The notes beneath the pieces are model-generated. The model ran no database searches and was not told where the DNA came from. It worked only from the letters and a program-made list of their open reading frames with translations. A DNA stretch of 64,000 nucleotides from Halobacillus litoralis. GTDB taxonomy: Bacteria; Bacillota; Bacilli; Bacillales; Halobacillaceae. This document shows positions 60,798 through 64,000 of the stretch, one piece after another (position 1 is the first letter of the stretch; the number at the start of each line of letters is the position of its first letter). Both the position numbers and the translations under genes were made by a program. Location of the stretch: positions 146,284 through 210,283 of the forward strand of contig NZ_WMEW01000006.1 in assembly GCF_009856355.1 (NCBI RefSeq). Reading direction: 5' to 3'.

Positions 60798-61355
60798 ATG
60801 CGTATTTATACAAGATCCGGTGATAAGGGACAGACATCGTTGATTTATGGACAGCGTGTCCCGAAGAATGATGTAAGAGTGGAGGCCTATGGAACGTGTG
60901 ATGAGGCCAACTCGACGATAGGAACGGCGCTCAGTCACCTGAGGAAGGAAGACTGGACGGATAAGGCAGCATTCATGCAGACGATGGAGAAAATCCAGAC
61001 GATCCTCTTCCATGTAGGGGCGGAGCTTGCCACACCCAAGGGGAAGGATGTCACATGGAAGCTGAAGCAGGAGCATATCGACGACCTTGAACAGCAGATC
61101 GACTCGTGGGATCAGGATCTTGCTCCGCTGAAGAACTTCATACTACCATCAGGGCATGAAGCTTCAGCCGCCCTCCACTTGGCACGTACCGTTGTGCGGA
61201 GAGCGGAAAGACTGGCCGTCACTCTGGAGGAGGAGCTGAATAACCCGCTTGTCGTCTCCTATTTGAACCGTTTATCCGATTTCTTATTTGTAGCCGCCAG
61301 GTATATTAATAAGAAGCTGGGTGGGAAAGAGACGCCACTTCATCCGGATGTGTAA
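60798..61355 (+). CDS. Cob(I)yrinic acid a,c-diamide adenosyltransferase (PduO type)
   Basis: A 185-residue ATP:corrinoid adenosyltransferase. It starts RIYTRSGDKGQTSLIYGQRVPKNDVRVEAYGTCDEANSTIG, the PduO/YvqK signature with the ATP contacts, and has ARTVVRRAERLAV and NRLSDFLFVAARYIN near the end. It makes adenosylcobalamin. It is coupled to the preceding dehydrogenase gene (1-base gap). In B. subtilis the homologue yvqK lies elsewhere. Confidence 0.92.
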   Translation: MRIYTRSGDKGQTSLIYGQRVPKNDVRVEAYGTCDEANSTIGTALSHLRKEDWTDKAAFMQTMEKIQTILFHVGAELATPKGKDVTWKLKQEHIDDLEQQIDSWDQDLAPLKNFILPSGHEASAALHLARTVVRRAERLAVTLEEELNNPLVVSYLNRLSDFLFVAARYINKKLGGKETPLHPDV

Positions 61356-61381
61356 TCACAGGCGGAATACAGTCTTCCATA

Positions 61382-61419
61382 TTGACAACCCGTTTACGAA
61401 AGGGTTACACTAATTGTAA
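61382..61419 (+). promoter_or_regulatory. perR promoter overlapped by a PerR box
   Basis: TTGACA (61382-61387) and TACACT (61406-61411) are 18 bases apart. TTACACTAATTGTAA (61405-61419) covers the -10 box, is an inverted repeat and matches the PerR consensus TTATAATNATTATAA at 11 of 14 positions. This would give autorepression. Confidence 0.65.
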
Positions 61420-61480
61420 GCATTCTAATGTAATAATGTTATAAATCAAGAATCATTTTATGAAAGCGAGGTGCATGACC

Positions 61481-61918
61481 GTGTCTGATCATCGACTCCA
61501 GGATGCAATAGATACATTGAAATCATCCGGCGTCCGAATCACTCCACAGCGTCATGCGGTGCTTGAATTCCTGCTTAATGCAATGACCCACCCAACAGCT
61601 GACGAAATATACAAAGCGCTGGAAAGTAAATTCCCTAACATGAGTGTGGCCACTGTTTATAACAACCTGCGCGTGTTCAAGGATATCGGACTGGTGAGGG
61701 AGCTTACGTATGGAGACTCATCCAGCCGGTTCGACTGTAATACGAGTGACCACTACCATGCTATCTGCAACAACTGCGGAAAGATCGTGGATTTCCACTA
61801 TCCAAGCCTTAACGAAGTTGAATCATTAGCTGAACAGGTGACGGGATTTGACGTAAGCCATCATCGTATGGAAGTCTATGGAACGTGTTCCAAATGTCAA
61901 TCGGAAAAGGCCCACTAA
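61481..61918 (+). CDS. perR: Peroxide-responsive repressor PerR
   Basis: A 145-residue Fur-family repressor that uses metal-catalysed oxidation to sense peroxide. The DNA-binding helix region ([14 protein letters not shown] ... [18 protein letters not shown]) is followed by the regulatory metal ligands around [12 protein letters not shown] and the structural zinc cysteines CNNC and CSKC. The GTG at 61481 is preferred: AGGTG lies 7 bases upstream, and length and N-terminus ([20 protein letters not shown]) then equal B. subtilis PerR. ATG codons at 61460 and 61475 sit before or on the ribosome site. Confidence 0.95.
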   Translation: MSDHRLQDAIDTLKSSGVRITPQRHAVLEFLLNAMTHPTADEIYKALESKFPNMSVATVYNNLRVFKDIGLVRELTYGDSSSRFDCNTSDHYHAICNNCGKIVDFHYPSLNEVESLAEQVTGFDVSHHRMEVYGTCSKCQSEKAH

Positions 61919-61948
61919 ACTGAAAGCCATGCGCTTTCAGTTTTTTTA
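61918..61948 (+). terminator. Terminator of perR
   Basis: CTGAAAGC pairs with GCTTTCAG, followed by T7. Confidence 0.9.
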
Positions 61949-61971
61949 TGTATTTTTCTATCAATGGCCAT

Positions 61972-62003
61972 AAAAAAAGACCCGTTTGTATAACGGGCCG
62001 GGG
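61972..62003 (-). terminator. Terminator of ygzB
   Basis: ACCCGTT pairs with AACGGGC; on the minus strand T7 follows. Confidence 0.75.
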
Positions 62004-62007
62004 CGGC

Positions 62008-62385
62008 TCAGGACTGTGTAGGAGCCTTTTCGCCGCGGTATTTCTTCTTATTGTACTTTTCATCAAAGTCTTTACCTTCCAGAGACTTGTCCATCGTCAG
62101 CGGCTGATCACAGTGCATGCACGCGTCGACGCATCCAAGCATCTTGGTGGGTTTCTCACACGAAGGACAGATGATCTGGATGGTCCTGGTGGAGAGCATA
62201 CCGATCCAGAAGTAAACGACGGTACTCAATCCGACAAAACCCATGCCGAGAATCATGAACGTAGCCATGAGCCAGACGATGTCCTTAAACAACAGCCCGA
62301 TGTACATGACTCCGATACCGAGAAAAATCAGCCAGAAAGCAAAAGAACGGATCTTGTTGATTTTACTGCTGTATTTTAACGCCAC
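62008..62385 (-). CDS. ygzB: UPF0295 family protein YgzB
   Basis: A 125-residue membrane protein with two helices ([19 protein letters not shown] and [25 protein letters not shown]) and a C-terminal zinc-ribbon-like part with cysteine pairs IICPSCEK and CVDACMHCD. This is the YgzB pattern; function unknown. The start codon is GTG at 62385 after GGAGGGAG. It is convergent with perR as in B. subtilis. Confidence 0.92.
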   Translation of the reverse strand: MALKYSSKINKIRSFAFWLIFLGIGVMYIGLLFKDIVWLMATFMILGMGFVGLSTVVYFWIGMLSTRTIQIICPSCEKPTKMLGCVDACMHCDQPLTMDKSLEGKDFDEKYNKKKYRGEKAPTQS

Positions 62386-62519
62386 TAAGGCTCCCTCCTT
62401 ACCTGTCTACCCCGTAGTATAGCATATTTTTCTAGGAACAAATACAATACGGAAAAAGGATTTCGGCGCATCATAGCGAATTAACACAGGAAAGGGAAAT
62501 TGAATATGGGGGAAAGACA

Positions 62520-63404
62520 ATGGAAGATTTATTACGTCCGATATATCAGGAAAGAGCCAGCCAGAGCAGTACCCTGGGCATCCTGATCCTTGAAAAGAAC
62601 AAACCAATCAGTCCGGTCACGGATAACTTTGATGTGATCCTCTTTATTATCGTCCGTGATGCGGAAGAGCTGTGGTATGTGAAGCATTATGAATTTGAGA
62701 ACAAATCAGCAGCTATGCATATTGTGGATGAAACCCTCCTCCATCACTGGATTGATACCAGCTCCTACCGGCGGGCGGTGGAATGGGTGATCAATGGAAG
62801 CATCATTTTTGAAAGAAATGAATATGTCACATTAATGAAAGAGCATCTTCGCGAGTTTCCTCAAAAGAACCGCAACCTGAAGAAAGCGATAGAATTTGCC
62901 AAGCTGATACGAAGCTACAGTGAATCCAAGGATCTTTATGATTCCGAACAATATCTGGACTCCTACAGCAGGATGGTCAGTTCGCTCCATTATTTAGCCA
63001 GGTTGTCCATTATAGAGAAAGGTTTTCATCCGGAAGTCACAGTATGGAATCAGGTGAAGCGGATAGAGCCTGAAATCTACAAACTCTATCAGGAGTTGAT
63101 CGAAAGTGGGGAACCGACGGATAAACGGATCCAGTTAATGATTCTGGCCGTGGAGCATTCCATCAGTAAACGCGCCCGGTCCAGCGCCCAGCATCTCCTG
63201 GAGTTGATGAACGAGAGGGAGGAGCCATGGTCATTCGGTGAATTGAAAGTGCATCCGGAAATCCAGGAGTACATTCTGGATCTGTCCTCGATGATTGAGT
63301 ATCTCGTTGAACATGGAGCGATAGAGGTGATCCCGCAGGAAACGAAGGGACCGCAGATTTTCCACCGCACTTATAAACCTGTAGAACAACCGGTAAACGA
63401 ATAG
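62520..63404 (+). CDS. ygxA: YgxA-like nucleotidyltransferase-like protein
   Basis: A 294-residue protein. The N-terminal 100 residues resemble a nucleotidyltransferase-like fold (PVTDNFDVILFIIVRDAEELWYVKHYEF), followed by a helical substrate-like domain (LVSSLHYLARLSIIEKGFHPEVTVWNQVKRIEPEIYKLYQELIES). Clear catalytic GS...DxD residues are not evident. YgxA lies immediately upstream of the rrnD operon in B. subtilis, as here. GGGGGAAAG precedes the ATG. Confidence 0.85.
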   Translation: MEDLLRPIYQERASQSSTLGILILEKNKPISPVTDNFDVILFIIVRDAEELWYVKHYEFENKSAAMHIVDETLLHHWIDTSSYRRAVEWVINGSIIFERNEYVTLMKEHLREFPQKNRNLKKAIEFAKLIRSYSESKDLYDSEQYLDSYSRMVSSLHYLARLSIIEKGFHPEVTVWNQVKRIEPEIYKLYQELIESGEPTDKRIQLMILAVEHSISKRARSSAQHLLELMNEREEPWSFGELKVHPEIQEYILDLSSMIEYLVEHGAIEVIPQETKGPQIFHRTYKPVEQPVNE

Positions 63405-63408
63405 CAGA

Positions 63409-63452
63409 ACGTCCTCTTTCTTTGGTTTATATAAGAAAGAGGACTTTTTTTA
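63409..63452 (+). terminator. Terminator of ygxA
   Basis: GTCCTCTTTCTT pairs with AAGAAAGAGGAC, followed by T7. Confidence 0.92.
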
Positions 63453-63461
63453 AAAAAACCA

Positions 63462-63768
63462 TTGACCGTCAATAAATGACCGTGCTATATTATAAAGCGT
63501 CGCATTAAGAGCGGCTCAGCGGAGCGAAAGACACCGTGAAAAAACACGAAAAAAGTTATTGACTTCAATAACCATGCGTGATAAATTATTACTTGTCGCT
63601 TTAAGAGAGCGGCGCGGTGTTAAACAACACCAAAACAAATCATGAAAAAAGTTGTTGACATTAACAACTGACCGTGATAATCTAGTGAATGTCGCTAAAA
63701 ACGACAGCGAAACACTTTTCAACTTCATCAAAAAAGTTGTTGACACGAAAAACAACACATGATAAGAT
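63462..63768 (+). promoter_or_regulatory. Four tandem rRNA promoters
   Basis: P1 is TTGACC (63462) - 18 - TATATT (63486), P2 TTGACT (63559) - 17 - TAAATT (63582), P3 TTGACA (63655) - 17 - TAATCT (63678), P4 TTGACA (63740) - 17 - TAAGAT (63763). They are 85-97 bases apart, and P2-P4 share AAAAAAGTT before the -35 and GTCGCT after the -10, so they arose by duplication. A boxA-like GATCTTTGAAAACT follows near 63804. Confidence 0.82.
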
Positions 63769-63910
63769 GATAAAGTCGCTGTTTTCAAACGGCATACAAC
63801 ATTTGATCTTTGAAAACTGAACGAACCAACCAGTACGTCAAAACATTTCTTCTTTAATGAAGGAATTTGAAACAAGCACATTCGGTGTGCAGATGAGCAA
63901 GTCAAACTAC

Positions 63911-64000
63911 TTTTATGGAGAGTTTGATCCTGGCTCAGGACGAACGCTGGCGGCGTGCCTAATACATGCAAGTCGAGCGCGGGAAGCGAGCGGATCCCTT
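63911..64000 (+). rRNA. 16S ribosomal RNA (5' end, continues beyond window)
   Basis: The universal start AGAGTTTGATCCTGGCTCAG (63919-63938) is followed by GACGAACGCTGGCGGCGTGC and the first variable stretch GTCGAGCGCGGGAAGCGAGC. The mature 5' end is set by analogy with Bacillus, eight bases before AGAGTTTG. The variable stretch is of the kind found in Halobacillus and close relatives, from memory. Confidence 0.97.

Noticed and set aside
63516..63971. Open frame of 151 codons on the minus strand over the rRNA promoters
   Set aside because: It runs through the four promoters and into 16S rRNA, is rich in F and S from the repeated units, and has no family features.

Overview
The window comes from a low-to-mid GC Gram-positive spore former of the Bacillaceae, most likely a moderate halophile close to Halobacillus. 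Three things point there: the 5' end of a 16S rRNA gene at the right edge, spore genes (sspK, a gamma-type SASP, yteA-like, yjcZ-like), and gene order that follows Bacillus subtilis over long stretches (sigY-yxlCDEFG; trpEDCFBA; queCDE; yfhF-recX-yfhH-sspK-yfhJ-yfhP-mutY-yfhS; sspE-ygaC-ygaD-ygaE-hemL-bcp-perR-ygzB-ygxA-rrn). The genus call rests on memory of 16S and synteny, not on a search.

Layout. 1-3.0 kb (minus): an ECF sigma operon with a matching ECF promoter, six small coupled genes and an ABC-2 transporter whose permease runs off the left edge. 3.1-9.96 kb: the complete trp operon plus a glutamine amidotransferase gene, controlled by two clusters of (G/T)AG triplets typical of TRAP sites. 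10-15 kb: a sodium/solute symporter, tRNA-Ala, an OFA-type MFS carrier and a BASS carrier. 15-17 kb (minus): queCDE behind a preQ1-I riboswitch. 17-22 kb: lactate permease behind a Rex-like operator, then argGH behind a T-box leader. 22-33.5 kb: cell-wall endopeptidase, peroxiredoxin, DEAD-box helicase, the yrrT-luxS-mccA-mccB methionine-to-cysteine operon, a yteA-like gene and small proteins. 33.8-38.2 kb: a sortase with its cell-wall anchored substrate, an IS1182-type remnant and the hxlR/hxlAB formaldehyde cassette. 38.2-46 kb: amidohydrolase, yfhF, recX, a HAD phosphatase and the glcT-ptsG-ptsH glucose PTS block. 46-64 kb: the yfh-yga block ending in four tandem rRNA promoters and 16S rRNA.

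The most unusual content is between the genes. A hairpin-forming repeat of about 130 bp occurs nine times. In several copies it lies inside elements of 160-520 bp with short inverted ends (CTGTAGA-like), and these elements are flanked on both sides by nearly identical copies of the local Rho-independent terminator hairpin. Two further copies sit inside IS1182-type elements inserted into the loop of a terminator hairpin. A second family, MITE-like with 8-bp target duplications, is present twice. None of these elements encodes a complete transposase here. Other candidate regulatory features are an SD-sequestering switch in the trp leader, a TRAP site over the trpG start codon, a PerR box over the perR promoter, WalR half-sites before a LysM-NlpC/P60 hydrolase, cre-like sites around glcT-ptsG, and a cluster of DnaA boxes near 32.8 kb.
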